64,000 nucleotides of DNA from Nesterenkonia halotolerans. GTDB lineage: Bacteria; Actinomycetota; Actinomycetes; Actinomycetales; Micrococcaceae. Positions 52,887 through 64,000 of the stretch are shown here, piece after piece; position 1 is the first letter of the stretch; each line of letters begins with the position of its first letter. The translations under genes were made by a program, and so were the position numbers. The notes beneath the pieces were generated by a model that made no database searches, was not told the DNA's origin, and saw nothing but the letters and a program-made list of their open reading frames with translations. Location of the stretch: assembly GCF_014874065.1 (NCBI RefSeq), contig NZ_JADBEE010000002.1, positions 186,001 through 250,000 of the forward strand. The letters run 5' to 3'.

Positions 52887-54407
52887 ATGACTGAGACGCT
52901 GACTGACGCAGAACCGCTGAGCTATGAGGAAGCACTGGAGCACTTCGACCCGGTGCTGGGCTTCGAGGTCCATGTGGAGCTGAACACCAAGACCAAGATG
53001 TTCTCCTCCGCTCCCAACGCCTTCGGCGACGAGCCGAACACCAATGTCAACGAGGTCTGCCTGGGACTTCCGGGCACCCTGCCCGTGGTCAACGGCAAGG
53101 CCGTGGAGTATGCGGTGATGCTGGGCCTGGCGCTGAACTGCCAGATCGCCGAGCGCTGCCGGTTCGCCCGCAAGCAGTATTTCTACCCGGACACCCCGAA
53201 GAACTGGCAGACCTCGCAGTATGACGAGCCCATCGCCTTCGACGGCTACCTGGACATCGAGCTCGACGACGGCGAGGTCTTCCGCGTGGAGATCGAGCGC
53301 GCCCACATGGAGGAGGACGCCGGCAAGCTGACCCACGCCGGGACCTCCGGTCGCATCCAGGGCGCGGACTACTCGCTGGTCGACTACAACCGCTCGGGCA
53401 TCCCGCTCGTGGAGATCGTCACCAAGCCCATCGTCGGCGCCGGTGCTCGCGCTCCGGAGCTGGCACGGGCCTACGTCTCCGCCGTCCGCGACATCGTGAA
53501 GGGCCTGGGCATCTCGGACGCGAAGATGGAGCGCGGCAACGTCCGCTGCGACGCCAACGTCTCGATGATGCCCAAGGGCACCACCACCTTCGGCACGCGC
53601 TCCGAGACCAAGAACGTGAACTCGATGCGCGCCGTGGAGCATGCGGTGACCTACGAGATGCGCCGCCATGCCGGCATCCTGGCCGCCGGGGGCACCATCG
53701 TGCAGGAGACCCGCCACTGGCAGGAGGGCAGTCGCACGACCAGCTCGGGCCGGCCGAAGTCCGATGCCGATGATTACCGCTACTTCCCGGAGCCGGACCT
53801 GGTGCCCATCGTGACCACGGCCGCCTGGGTCGAGGAGCTGCGCGCGCAGCTGCCCGAGCCGCCCGCCGAGCGTCGTCGTCGGCTGCTCGCCGCCTGGGGC
53901 TTCTCGGAGCAGGAGTTCCGCGACGTCGTCGCCGCAGGTCTGCTCGATGAGATCGAGGAGACCGTGGCCTCCGGCGTCGCCCCTTCGGTGGCGCGCAAAT
54001 GGTGGATGGGTGAGATCTCCCGGCTTGCCAACGCGAGAGACCTTGAACCTGCTGCGCTGGGCGTTCAGCCTGCAACGATCGCCGAACTCAACGCGCTGAT
54101 CGAGCAAGGTCGCATCAATGACAAGATCGCCCGCCAGGTGTTGGAGCATGTGATCGCCGGGGAGGGCACTCCCGAGGAGATCGTCAGCGCCCGGGGCCTG
54201 GAGGTCGTCTCCGACGACGACGGCGCGCTCACCGCCGCGGTGGAGAAGGCCATGGCCGAGAACCCCGATGTGGTGGAGAAGATCGCCGGCGGAAAGCTCA
54301 AGGCCATCGGCGCCCTGATCGGGCCGGTCATGAAGGAGACCCGCGGTCAGGCCGACGCCGGTGCCGTGCGGAAGATCGTCCTCACGAAGCTCGGGATCGA
54401 GGAGTAG
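52887..54407 (+). CDS. gatB: Aspartyl/glutamyl-tRNA amidotransferase subunit B
   Basis: Kinase/transamidase subunit that activates and amidates the tRNA-bound glutamate. 506 aa from ATG 52887 (AAGGA five bases upstream): catalytic cradle with GFEVHVELNTKTKMFS, FARKQYFYPDTPKNWQTSQ, the RGNVRCDANVS motif and the C-terminal tail domain (Yqey-like helix bundle; GALIGPVMKETRGQADAG). Complete and ordinary. Closed by the hairpin at 54449-54487. Confidence 0.96.
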   Translation: MTETLTDAEPLSYEEALEHFDPVLGFEVHVELNTKTKMFSSAPNAFGDEPNTNVNEVCLGLPGTLPVVNGKAVEYAVMLGLALNCQIAERCRFARKQYFYPDTPKNWQTSQYDEPIAFDGYLDIELDDGEVFRVEIERAHMEEDAGKLTHAGTSGRIQGADYSLVDYNRSGIPLVEIVTKPIVGAGARAPELARAYVSAVRDIVKGLGISDAKMERGNVRCDANVSMMPKGTTTFGTRSETKNVNSMRAVEHAVTYEMRRHAGILAAGGTIVQETRHWQEGSRTTSSGRPKSDADDYRYFPEPDLVPIVTTAAWVEELRAQLPEPPAERRRRLLAAWGFSEQEFRDVVAAGLLDEIEETVASGVAPSVARKWWMGEISRLANARDLEPAALGVQPATIAELNALIEQGRINDKIARQVLEHVIAGEGTPEEIVSARGLEVVSDDDGALTAAVEKAMAENPDVVEKIAGGKLKAIGALIGPVMKETRGQADAGAVRKIVLTKLGIEE

Positions 54408-54448
54408 ACCCTCCCGCACCCTGCGCTGAAATCTGAATATTGCCTCGA

Positions 54449-54487
54449 ACGGCCCAAGAACCGCCTTCTGCGCGGCTCTTGGGCCGT
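54449..54487 (+). terminator. Terminator of gatCAB
   Basis: ACGGCCCAAGA (54449-54459) pairs with 54477-54487; after one mismatch CCGC/GCGG extend the stem; TTTC follows. The rest of the 54408-54676 gap (less GC-rich) holds the candidate regulatory half-sites noted separately. Confidence 0.8.
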
Positions 54488-54515
54488 TTCGTGTGTTCTA
54501 TGGCACAATTCTCTC

Positions 54516-54610
54516 TTGTGCAATATTCCACCACCTGGAAACATGCACGATACACATTCATTGCGTGTCGCAAACTGGCTGAAACAGTCGGGGAGTAGAT
54601 TATTGCGCAA
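54516..54610. promoter_or_regulatory. Paired inverted half-sites upstream of the symporter
   Basis: TTGTGCAATA (54516-54525) and TATTGCGCAA (54601-54610) are inverted repeats (9 of 10 matching) 75 bases apart, flanking an A/T-rich stretch before the alanine/glycine symporter. They could bind one regulator by looping; no known consensus was matched. A TAGATT hexamer (54596-54601) next to the second copy may be the -10. Confidence 0.3.
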
Positions 54611-54676
54611 CCCGGGGTCGCATCCCGGAGCGTGACGTCATAAGCGCTTGCACCGAACTTCGAATGAGGGAATCAC

Positions 54677-56230
54677 ATGAGCACCACGAGTGCATACATC
54701 ACGGCGGCTGCCGCGGAGGAATCCTCGCTGCAGCAGGCCGCAAATACCGTGGATGGCTGGTTCGCCGGCATCACGGAGTTCTTCTCCGGAATCATCTTCG
54801 CCACCATCCCGTTGGGCGGCTTCGACGCACCGGTCATCGTGCTCTGGTCCATTCTGGCTGCCATCGGCTTCAGCATCTATTTCGGCTTCGTGCAGTTCCG
54901 CACCCCGCACATCAGCCTCGAGGTGCTGCGCGGCAAATGGACCACAGAGAAGGATCCCGGTGAGGTCTCTCACTTCCAGGCCCTGACCTCCGCCGTCTCT
55001 GCGACGGTCGGTCTCGGCAATATCGCCGGCGTCGCCGCGGCGATCTCCCTGGGTGGCCCCGGTGCCACCTTCTGGATGATCATCGCCGGCCTATTCGGCA
55101 TGTGCACCAAGTTCGTGGAGTGCACCCTCGGTGTGAAGTACCGCCACATCGATGAGAACGGTGTGGTCCACGGCGGACCCTTCCAGTACCTCAAGGTCGC
55201 CTACCACAAGCTGGGCCGCATCCCCGTGGCCATCATCACCGGCCTCTTCGCCGTTGCGATCATGCTCTTCGGCGTGGTCGGCGGCGGCATGTTCCAGGCC
55301 AACCAGGCCTTCGGGCAGCTGCGCGCAGCCACCGGCGGCGACGACGGCGCCTTTGGCTCGGACCTCGCAGCCCTGATCTTCGGCATCGTGTTCGCCATCC
55401 TGGTCGGCGTGGTCGTCATCGGCGGCATCAAGTCCATCGGCTCGGTGACCTCCAAGCTGGTCCCGGCAATGGCCATCATCTACGTCGGTGCCTGCCTGAT
55501 CGTCATCCTGGTCAACATCGGCAACGTCGGAAACGCCTTCGGTGCGATCATCGACGGTGCGTTCTCCCCTGAGGGCATCTCCGGCGGCGTCCTGGGTGTC
55601 ATCATCATCGGTGTCCAGCGAGCAGCCTTCTCCAACGAGGCCGGCATCGGCTCCGCGCCGATCGCTCACTCGGCGGTCAAGACCCGCCGCCCGATCTCCG
55701 AAGGCTTCAACGCTGCACTGGAGCCCTTCATCGACACAGTGCTGGTCTGCACCATGACCGCTCTGGTCATCATCTTCGCCTGGACTCCCGAATACCAGGA
55801 CGCTCTGGATGCCGGCGGCGCGGACAACCCCGTGAGCCTGACCTCTGCGGCCTTCGACTCCTTCATCCCCGGCTTCAACATCGTGCTGACCGTGGCGGTC
55901 CTGCTGTTCGCCTACTCCACGCTGATCACCTGGTCCTACTACGGCATCCAGGCTTGGAGGCACCTCTTCGGCACCTCCAAGATCGGTGATGGCATCTTCC
56001 GCGGAATCGCCCTGCTTCTGGTCGTCGTCGGCTGCCTCGTCTCCACGCAGAACATCTTCGACTTCGCCGACTCGGCGCTGTTCATGTGCATCTTCATCAA
56101 CGTCATCGGCCTGGTCATCCTTGCACCGAAGGTCAAGGAAGAGATGAAGCAGTACCTGGCAGACCGCAAGGCCGGTCGTCTGCTGGAGGATCCGGAGCCG
56201 CTGCCGCACGAGCTGGCAGAACGCCGCTGA
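54677..56230 (+). CDS. Alanine/glycine:cation symporter (AGCS family)
   Basis: Na+ (or H+)-coupled uptake of alanine/glycine. 517 aa with about ten hydrophobic segments and AGCS motifs: VSHFQALTSAVSATVGLGNIAG (in parts, about 97-118), GGPGATFWMIIAGLFGM, CTLGVKYR and the GGPFQYL stretch (about 165), and SNEAGIGSAPIAHSA (about 318-332). AGGGA six bases before ATG 54677. Leader is less GC-rich than the gene. No glycine-riboswitch consensus was found. Followed by a very strong terminator. Confidence 0.9.
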   Translation: MSTTSAYITAAAAEESSLQQAANTVDGWFAGITEFFSGIIFATIPLGGFDAPVIVLWSILAAIGFSIYFGFVQFRTPHISLEVLRGKWTTEKDPGEVSHFQALTSAVSATVGLGNIAGVAAAISLGGPGATFWMIIAGLFGMCTKFVECTLGVKYRHIDENGVVHGGPFQYLKVAYHKLGRIPVAIITGLFAVAIMLFGVVGGGMFQANQAFGQLRAATGGDDGAFGSDLAALIFGIVFAILVGVVVIGGIKSIGSVTSKLVPAMAIIYVGACLIVILVNIGNVGNAFGAIIDGAFSPEGISGGVLGVIIIGVQRAAFSNEAGIGSAPIAHSAVKTRRPISEGFNAALEPFIDTVLVCTMTALVIIFAWTPEYQDALDAGGADNPVSLTSAAFDSFIPGFNIVLTVAVLLFAYSTLITWSYYGIQAWRHLFGTSKIGDGIFRGIALLLVVVGCLVSTQNIFDFADSALFMCIFINVIGLVILAPKVKEEMKQYLADRKAGRLLEDPEPLPHELAERR

Positions 56231-56265
56231 TCCTGGCAACTCGTCGCGACACCTCGCGTTGAGCA

Positions 56266-56320
56266 ACGAAGAAGCCCGGTGGCGCCTCTCGAGGGGAGAG
56301 GCACCACCGGGCTTCTTCGT
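56266..56320. terminator. Bidirectional terminator between symporter and GNAT gene
   Basis: Outer 17-bp perfect stem (56266-56282 with 56304-56320, ACGAAGAAGCCCGGTGG) and inner 7-bp stem (56284-56290 with 56296-56302) separated by one mismatch; A-rich 5' and T-rich 3' flanks serve both directions. Confidence 0.9.
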
Positions 56321-56351
56321 GTCCGCGGGCCGCGTCGGGACTCAGGCGCGT

Positions 56352-56870
56352 TCAGACCTCGCGGATGAAGAAGGGGAAGCGGGCGTCCTTCTCCTCGAGC
56401 CAGAAGTCTCGCTCCGGGACCTCACGGAAACCCTCCGAGCGGTAGAGCGCATGCGCCGTCGTCATCGAGGTCAGGCTGCACAGTGTCAGTGCCTGGATCT
56501 CCGGCCGCGACTCGGCGCGGTCGATGATGTGCCGGACCATGCGTCGCGCGATGCCGCGGCCCTGGTGCTCCGGCGCCACCGCGAGCATGCGGAACTCCAT
56601 CTCTCCGGCGCGCGCCACTTCGGCCATCGGGCCGCCCGCATTCGTGACGGCCACAGCGGCCGCCACGGCGGGTCCGTGCTCCGTGGGCACCTCGGCCACC
56701 AGCACGGTGGACGCGGCAGCCCGGGTGGCCACATCGGTGAGGTGGCTGACATAGGAGTCTCCCGCGGTGAGGAATCCGCCATCCACGTAGGCGGCCACAG
56801 TCAGCTCCGCGATCCTGTCCCAGTCCGCCTCGGTGGCTTCCCGAATGAGCAGCTCAGTGCCCTGCGCCAT
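56352..56870 (-). CDS. GNAT family N-acetyltransferase
   Basis: Acetyl-CoA-dependent acetyltransferase of unknown substrate. 172 aa from ATG 56870: LLIREATEADWDRIAELT at the start, FRMLAVAPEHQGRGIARRMV (acetyl-CoA loop, about 95-114) and YRSEGFREVPERDFWLEEKD at the end. ATG 56870 begins five bases after the upstream phosphatase stop, so it is translated as part of ligA-IMPase-GNAT. The longer ORF start at 57038 is inside the phosphatase gene and rejected. Confidence 0.85.
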   Translation of the reverse strand: MAQGTELLIREATEADWDRIAELTVAAYVDGGFLTAGDSYVSHLTDVATRAAASTVLVAEVPTEHGPAVAAAVAVTNAGGPMAEVARAGEMEFRMLAVAPEHQGRGIARRMVRHIIDRAESRPEIQALTLCSLTSMTTAHALYRSEGFREVPERDFWLEEKDARFPFFIREV

Positions 56871-56875
56871 GCCGC

Positions 56876-60081
<3,206 letters not shown>

Positions 60082-60085
60082 TCAC

Positions 60086-61021
60086 ATGGCCTTCGTGAAG
60101 CTTTCGCCCCCTGATCACCCCGAGGCTGCCCTCGTGGAGGCCGCCGGTCTGCGCTGGCTGGGCCAGGCGGCCGACGACGGCGGCGCTCCCGTGGTCTCGG
60201 TCCGCTCGGCCTCGCGAGGGTCGGGGCACGAACAGGACGGCTCGGCGGAGCGCGGACGTCTGGAGCTCAAGGAGCTGCCGACGGCCACCCCCGACGAGCA
60301 GGCAGGCGTTGAGTTCGGCCGGGCGCTGGCGCGGACCCACGGATGGCTCGCCCGCCAGCGTGGAGCCCAGGACAACGGTCCTACCCCCACCGCCGACCAC
60401 GAGGGGTTCGGCGTCCTCCCTCCGGAGCATCCCGCGCAGACGCCCGCCTATTTCGGCCCGGCGGAGCAGCCTCTGGTCATGGGAACCGGGGTGCACGCCA
60501 GCTGGGGAGCCTTCCTGGCGCTGGAGCGGCTGGACCCGATGCTGCAGGGACTTGCCCCTGAGCTCACTGCCGCCGACGCGCGGCTGCTGCACGCGGCCCG
60601 GGACCGGATCGCCGCAGGAGAGCTCGACGACGCCGAGCCACCGGCGCTGATCCACGGGGACCTCTGGTCGGGCAACGTGCTCTGGACCCCGGCGGCTTCC
60701 GGGGCGGCGGCTTCAGGAGAGGCACATTCAGGGTCGGCGCATGGAGGGGAGGCACATGGAGGGGCCGTGCGGGGGACGCTGATCGATCCCGCGGCCCACA
60801 CCGGGCACCGCGAGACCGACATCGCGTTTCTGCACCTCTTCGGGCTGCCCCAGCTGGACGCTGTGATGCGCGGGTATCAGCAGGAGTTTCCGCTGAGCAC
60901 CGGATGGCAGGACCGCATCGGACTGCACCAGTTCTTCTGCCTCGGCGTGCACTGGCTGCTCTTCGGAGGAAGCTATCGCGGCCCGACGCTGCGCGCGGCC
61001 GAGCAGGTCCTCCAGCTCTGA
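60086..61021 (+). CDS. Fructosamine kinase family protein
   Basis: Probably phosphorylates ketoamine (ribulosamine/fructosamine) adducts on proteins so that they fall off. 311 aa with the short N-terminus common in actinobacterial members (MAFVKLSPPDH, EAAGLRWLGQA), RALARTHGW, the catalytic HGDLWSGNVLW with His190 and Asp192, and LIDPAAHTGHRETDIAFLHLFG. Between the catalytic and metal motifs is a Gly/Ala/His/Ser repeat insert (about 203-230; SGEAH, SGSAH, GGEAH). ATG 60086 is set by the TAGGGT box; the frame upstream runs through ligA. Convergent with a low-molecular-weight phosphatase gene 11 bases away. Confidence 0.87.
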   Translation: MAFVKLSPPDHPEAALVEAAGLRWLGQAADDGGAPVVSVRSASRGSGHEQDGSAERGRLELKELPTATPDEQAGVEFGRALARTHGWLARQRGAQDNGPTPTADHEGFGVLPPEHPAQTPAYFGPAEQPLVMGTGVHASWGAFLALERLDPMLQGLAPELTAADARLLHAARDRIAAGELDDAEPPALIHGDLWSGNVLWTPAASGAAASGEAHSGSAHGGEAHGGAVRGTLIDPAAHTGHRETDIAFLHLFGLPQLDAVMRGYQQEFPLSTGWQDRIGLHQFFCLGVHWLLFGGSYRGPTLRAAEQVLQL

Positions 61022-61032
61022 GCCGGTCCGCG

Positions 61033-61608
61033 TCAGCCCTGCAGGGCGTCCCGCAGCCGCTCCACCGGTTCCCGGACCTGCAGGAAGGAGGTGTCGAAGA
61101 CCTCCTCGGGCATCATGTAGGGATCCACGACGTCGTCCTCGGATCCTGCGGACGGGTCGTGATCGCGCTGTGCGGCCACCAGCGGCACCAGCGCGGCGAA
61201 CTTGGCGGGGGTCGAATCGGCGCCGGCGAAGGCCGCGCGCAGCTCGGCCTCGTCCACGGCATCGATCAGCCGGGCGAACTCTCGAATGGTGAACACCTTC
61301 TGAGCGCTCTCTGGGATGTCGGTGAGGATGTCGGCCACGTGGCCGCGGGTGGCGGTGAGCACGAGGTCGCTGTCCCGGACCATCTCGGAGCGCAGCTGCT
61401 CCGCCTGGAAGTCGGAGGTCTCCGCCCCGTAGTCGGCGAGCCGGGTCTTCATCTGAGGCTCCATGTCATCGCCCACATGGGCGTGGGTTCCGGCGGAGCG
61501 GACGATGATCTCGTCCTCGCCGAAGGTATGGGCCAACAGCCGATCCATCGCGGGGGAGCGGCAGATATTGCCGGTGCAGACGGCCAGCAGGGTGTAGGTC
61601 TCAGTCAT
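61033..61608 (-). CDS. Low-molecular-weight phosphatase (LMW-PTP/YwlE-like)
   Basis: Cytoplasmic phosphatase of the LMW-PTP fold. 191 aa from ATG 61608: P-loop CTGNICRSP (11-19) with nucleophile Cys11 and Arg17, and the general acid Asp in VVDPYMMPEEVF near residue 162. ATG 61617 is an equally close alternative. Substrate could be phosphotyrosine, phosphoarginine or, given the convergent fructosamine-kinase gene, ribulosamine-5-phosphate adducts on proteins; members encoded next to such kinases are known to act as ribulosamine/erythrulosamine 5-phosphatases. Confidence 0.85.
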   Translation of the reverse strand: MTETYTLLAVCTGNICRSPAMDRLLAHTFGEDEIIVRSAGTHAHVGDDMEPQMKTRLADYGAETSDFQAEQLRSEMVRDSDLVLTATRGHVADILTDIPESAQKVFTIREFARLIDAVDEAELRAAFAGADSTPAKFAALVPLVAAQRDHDPSAGSEDDVVDPYMMPEEVFDTSFLQVREPVERLRDALQG

Positions 61609-61647
61609 GCATTCCATCTGATCACATCGGACCCGCAAGACCCCACC

Positions 61648-61653
61648 TAGACT
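61648..61653 (+). promoter_or_regulatory. -10 box of leaderless CPBP gene
   Basis: TAGACT, seven bases before GTG 61661; decides the start over TTG 61655. Confidence 0.4.
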
Positions 61654-61660
61654 CTTGCCC

Positions 61661-62464
61661 GTGAAGCGAACAACATCCGAGCCTTCGGCCGAGCATTCAG
61701 CAGCCCCCGGCCCTGGTGGCCTGCGCCGCCGCTTCTACGGGTGGGAGCTGGCGATCGTGCTTGGCCTGTCGCTGGGGCGTTCCGCGATCTATGCCGTGCT
61801 TCAGCTCGCCGAAAGGCTGACGCTCGCTCCTTTGGCGGACCAGACGGCGACGGTGCAGTCCTCGCGCTCGCGGGCCGAGTTCTTCGACGTCAGCTACCAG
61901 GTGCTCGACGCTGTCTTCGCCCTGGTGCCGGTGGTCCTGGTCTTCTACCTGTTCTTCCTGCATGGGATGAACCCGTTCCGCAGGTTCGGACTCGATCTGC
62001 GAGCCCCTGTCAGGGACCTGCTGCTCGGCGTCGGACTGTTCCTGCTCATCGGACTGGGCACCGTGGTGATCTACGCGGTGGGACGGGCCACGGGCATCAC
62101 TGCGGAGCTGATCCCGGCCGACGTCGGGGAACACTGGTGGACGACCCCGGTGCTGGTGCTCACCGCGCTGCGCCACTCCCTGCTGGAGGAGATCATCATG
62201 ATCGCCTACCTCTTCGACCGTGCCCGGCGGATCTGGCCACGGGCCGGGATCTGGATGATCATCCTGGGATCGGCAGTGCTGCGCGGCGCCTATCACCTCT
62301 ATCAGGGCTTCGGGCCGGGAATCGGCAACCTGCTGATGGGGGTGATCTTCGGCTGGATCTACCACCGCTGCGGCCGGGTGATGCCGCTGGTGATCGCGCA
62401 CCTGCTGCTGGATGTCGTCGCGTTCCTCGCCTTCCCGCTGGTGCTCCAGCTCATCCCGGGATAG
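61661..62464 (+). CDS. CPBP (Abi/CAAX-like) family membrane glutamic endopeptidase
   Basis: Integral membrane protein of the Rce1/CPBP family. 267 aa with about seven to eight hydrophobic segments; the three family motifs are present: RHSLLEEIIMIAYLFDR (about 168-184, Glu-Glu), GSAVLRGAYHLYQG (about 204-217, His) and VIAHLLLDVVAFL (about 246-258, His/Asp). Family roles include prenyl-protein processing and bacteriocin self-immunity; no bacteriocin gene adjoins it, so role is unknown. Start GTG 61661 as discussed for its promoter. Confidence 0.85.
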   Translation: MKRTTSEPSAEHSAAPGPGGLRRRFYGWELAIVLGLSLGRSAIYAVLQLAERLTLAPLADQTATVQSSRSRAEFFDVSYQVLDAVFALVPVVLVFYLFFLHGMNPFRRFGLDLRAPVRDLLLGVGLFLLIGLGTVVIYAVGRATGITAELIPADVGEHWWTTPVLVLTALRHSLLEEIIMIAYLFDRARRIWPRAGIWMIILGSAVLRGAYHLYQGFGPGIGNLLMGVIFGWIYHRCGRVMPLVIAHLLLDVVAFLAFPLVLQLIPG

Positions 62465-62493
62465 CGGGCGGGACCCGCAGCCAGCGCACAGCA

Positions 62494-62529
62494 AAGGGGG
62501 CCCCGACCGCGAACGGCCAGAGCCCCCTT
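62494..62529. terminator. Terminator between CPBP gene and groEL
   Basis: AAGGGGGC (62494-62501) pairs with GCCCCCTT (62522-62529), 20-base loop; lies between convergent genes. Confidence 0.6.
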
Positions 62530-62548
62530 CAACGGGAATCAGGCGAGG

Positions 62549-64000
62549 TCAGTCGTCGTCTTCCTCGTCGTGCTTCTCGACCACGAGGGTCTCGGTGGTC
62601 AGCACCAGGGCCGCGATGGAGGCCGCGTTCTGCAGTGCAGAACGGGTGACCTTCACCGGGTCGATGACGCCGTCGGCGATCAGATCGCCGTAGACACCGG
62701 TCTTGGCATTGAAGCCATGGTTCGGTGCCATCTCGGACACCTTGGAGGCGACCACGAAGCCGTCCTCCCCGGCGTTCTGCGCGATCCAGCGCAGCGGCTG
62801 GACCAGTGCGCGGCGGACGATGCCCACAGCGGCCGCGGCATCTCCGGAGAGTGCCTTGACGTCCTCGTCCTCGTCCAGCACGGAGAGGGCGTTGATCAGC
62901 GCGGTGCCGCCACCGGCCACGATGCCCTCTTCCAGTGCTGCGCGGGTGGAGGAGACGGCATCTTCGATGCGGTGCTTGCGCTCCTTGAGCTCCACCTCGG
63001 TGGCTGCGCCGACCTTGATGACGCCGATGCCGCCGGAGAGCTTCGCGAGGCGCTCCTGGAGCTTCTCGCGGTCCCACTCAGAGTCGGAGGCATCTGCCTG
63101 AGCCTTGATGGTGGCCGCGCGAGCGTCCACGTCCTCCTTGGCGCCAGCGCCATCAACGATGGTGGTGGCGTCCTTGGTGACGGTGACTCGACGGGCGGTG
63201 CCCAGGGACTCCAGGTCCACCTGATCGAGCTTGAGGCCCAGATCGGGAGAGATGACCTGTGCACCGGTGAGCACTGCGATGTCCTCGAGCATGGCCTTGC
63301 GGCGGTCCCCGAAACCGGGGGCCTTGACTGCGACCACGTTGAGCGTGCCGCGCAGCTTGTTCACCACGAGGGTGGAGAGGGCTTCGCCCTCGACGTCCTC
63401 AGAGATGATGAACAGCGGGCGCTTGGCCTGCAGGACCTTCTCCAGCACGGGCAGGAACTCGGCCATGTTGGAGATCTTGCCCTGGTTGATCAGGATCAGC
63501 GGATCTTCGAGCACGGCTTCCTGGCGCTCGGCGTCGGTGACGAAGTGCGGGGACAGGTAGCCCTTGTCGAACTGCATGCCCTCGGTGATCTCCAGCTCCG
63601 TGGAGGTGGAGGATCCCTCTTCGATGGTGATGACGCCGTCGGTGCCCACCGCGTCGAATGCGCGGGCCAGCAGTTCGCCGACCTCGTCATTCTGTGCGGA
63701 GATGGCGGCCACGTTGGCCGCCTGCTGGCCCTCGACATCGCGAGCGTTCTCGCGCAGTCGGCGAGTCACAGCGGCCACCGAGGTTTCGATGCCGCGCTTG
63801 ATCTCGCTGGGGGCTGCGCCGGCTGCCACGTTGCGCAGGCCTTCCTTGACCAGAGCCTGGGCGAGGACGGTTGCGGTGGTGGTGCCGTCGCCTGCGACGT
63901 CGTTGGTCTTGGTGGCGACTTCCTTGGCCAGCTGCACGCCGAGGTTTTCGTAGGGGTCCTCGACCTCCACCTCACGGGCGATGGTCACGCCGTCGTTGGT
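62549..64000 (-). CDS. groEL: 60 kDa chaperonin GroEL, 5' end outside the window
   Basis: ATP-driven protein-folding chaperonin. About 483 of the usual 540 residues are present; the protein enters at [19 protein letters not shown], about 55 residues from the true N-terminus. [15 protein letters not shown] (ATPase), [12 protein letters not shown], the [13 protein letters not shown] apical segment and the [20 protein letters not shown] equatorial part (in pieces) are canonical. The C-terminus ends in an acidic EKHDEEDDD without a Gly-Gly-Met tail, the GroEL2-like form in actinobacteria rather than the His-rich GroEL1. groES is not in the window, so this copy is probably the stand-alone groEL. 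Confidence 0.96.
   Translation of the reverse strand, partial: TNDGVTIAREVEVEDPYENLGVQLAKEVATKTNDVAGDGTTTATVLAQALVKEGLRNVAAGAAPSEIKRGIETSVAAVTRRLRENARDVEGQQAANVAAISAQNDEVGELLARAFDAVGTDGVITIEEGSSTSTELEITEGMQFDKGYLSPHFVTDAERQEAVLEDPLILINQGKISNMAEFLPVLEKVLQAKRPLFIISEDVEGEALSTLVVNKLRGTLNVVAVKAPGFGDRRKAMLEDIAVLTGAQVISPDLGLKLDQVDLESLGTARRVTVTKDATTIVDGAGAKEDVDARAATIKAQADASDSEWDREKLQERLAKLSGGIGVIKVGAATEVELKERKHRIEDAVSSTRAALEEGIVAGGGTALINALSVLDEDEDVKALSGDAAAAVGIVRRALVQPLRWIAQNAGEDGFVVASKVSEMAPNHGFNAKTGVYGDLIADGVIDPVKVTRSALQNAASIAALVLTTETLVVEKHDEEDDD

Noticed and set aside
54408..54676. Glycine riboswitch upstream of the alanine/glycine symporter
   Set aside because: No tandem aptamer consensus seen; only the gatB terminator and dyad half-sites.
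61661..62464. CPBP protein as bacteriocin immunity or abortive-infection system
   Set aside because: No bacteriocin, modification or partner gene nearby; it is a lone gene between a phosphatase and groEL, so only the family assignment is kept.

Overview
The window looks like a chromosomal segment of a high-GC actinobacterium of the Micrococcaceae type (Nesterenkonia/Arthrobacter-like; family-level placement is inference). Support comes from the overall G+C richness, the actinobacterial acyl-CoA carboxylase set (biotinylated alpha chain, Maf, a short epsilon chain, beta chain, BirA nearby), the alr-tsaE-tsaB-rimI-tsaD chain, a full-length actinobacterial LigA, and many genes whose start codon sits 6-8 bases after a TANNNT box, the geometry of leaderless mRNAs. 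No tRNA, rRNA, CRISPR array, phage gene or insertion sequence was seen.

Layout. 1-5.3 kb: truA, a sugar-porter MFS gene, ribosomal genes rplM-rpsI, then glmM. 5.4-8.0 kb (minus): mscL, a membrane-anchored VanY-type D,D-carboxypeptidase and coaA, divergent from glmS. 8.1-11.8 kb: glmS-acpS-nnr. 11.8-16.1 kb: a less GC-rich three-gene accessory island (amidohydrolase, NCS1 permease, divergent PucR regulator) that appears to interrupt a cell-wall/housekeeping series. 16.1-20.4 kb: alr and the t6A genes tsaE, tsaB, rimI, tsaD with 4-base overlaps. 20.4-25 kb: a YbdK-type ligase, a NagZ-like lipoprotein and a THUMP-like methyltransferase. 25-29.3 kb: an iron-siderophore ABC importer with a DtxR/IdeR-like box, then a small unrecognised membrane protein. 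30-31.5 kb: an MHS-family transporter.

31.6-39.3 kb is a self-contained mannitol PTS locus: a PRD-domain regulator divergent from an orphan IIB, HPr, enzyme I, MtlA (IICBA) and MtlD. 39.5-46.3 kb is the acyl-CoA carboxylase cluster with maf and, divergently, an HSDL2-like SDR and birA. 46.4-50.8 kb carries signalling and translation-quality genes: a PH-domain membrane protein, an Rv1264-like adenylate cyclase, a PP2C phosphatase and a Vms1/Rv2629-type release-factor-like protein. 51-54.4 kb is gatCAB, followed by an alanine/glycine symporter. 56.3-60 kb (minus) is ligA-IMPase-GNAT. 60-62.5 kb has a fructosamine kinase convergent with a low-molecular-weight phosphatase (a likely protein-deglycation pair) and a CPBP membrane protein. 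The window ends inside groEL.

Most of the window is core metabolism. The parts most worth a second look are the nucleobase/heterocycle island with its candidate PucR operator, the deglycation pair, the complete PTS relay with an orphan IIB, the recurrent leaderless promoters (including two divergent pairs sharing tiny intergenic regions), and the C10 tract in the leader of the siderophore permease operon.
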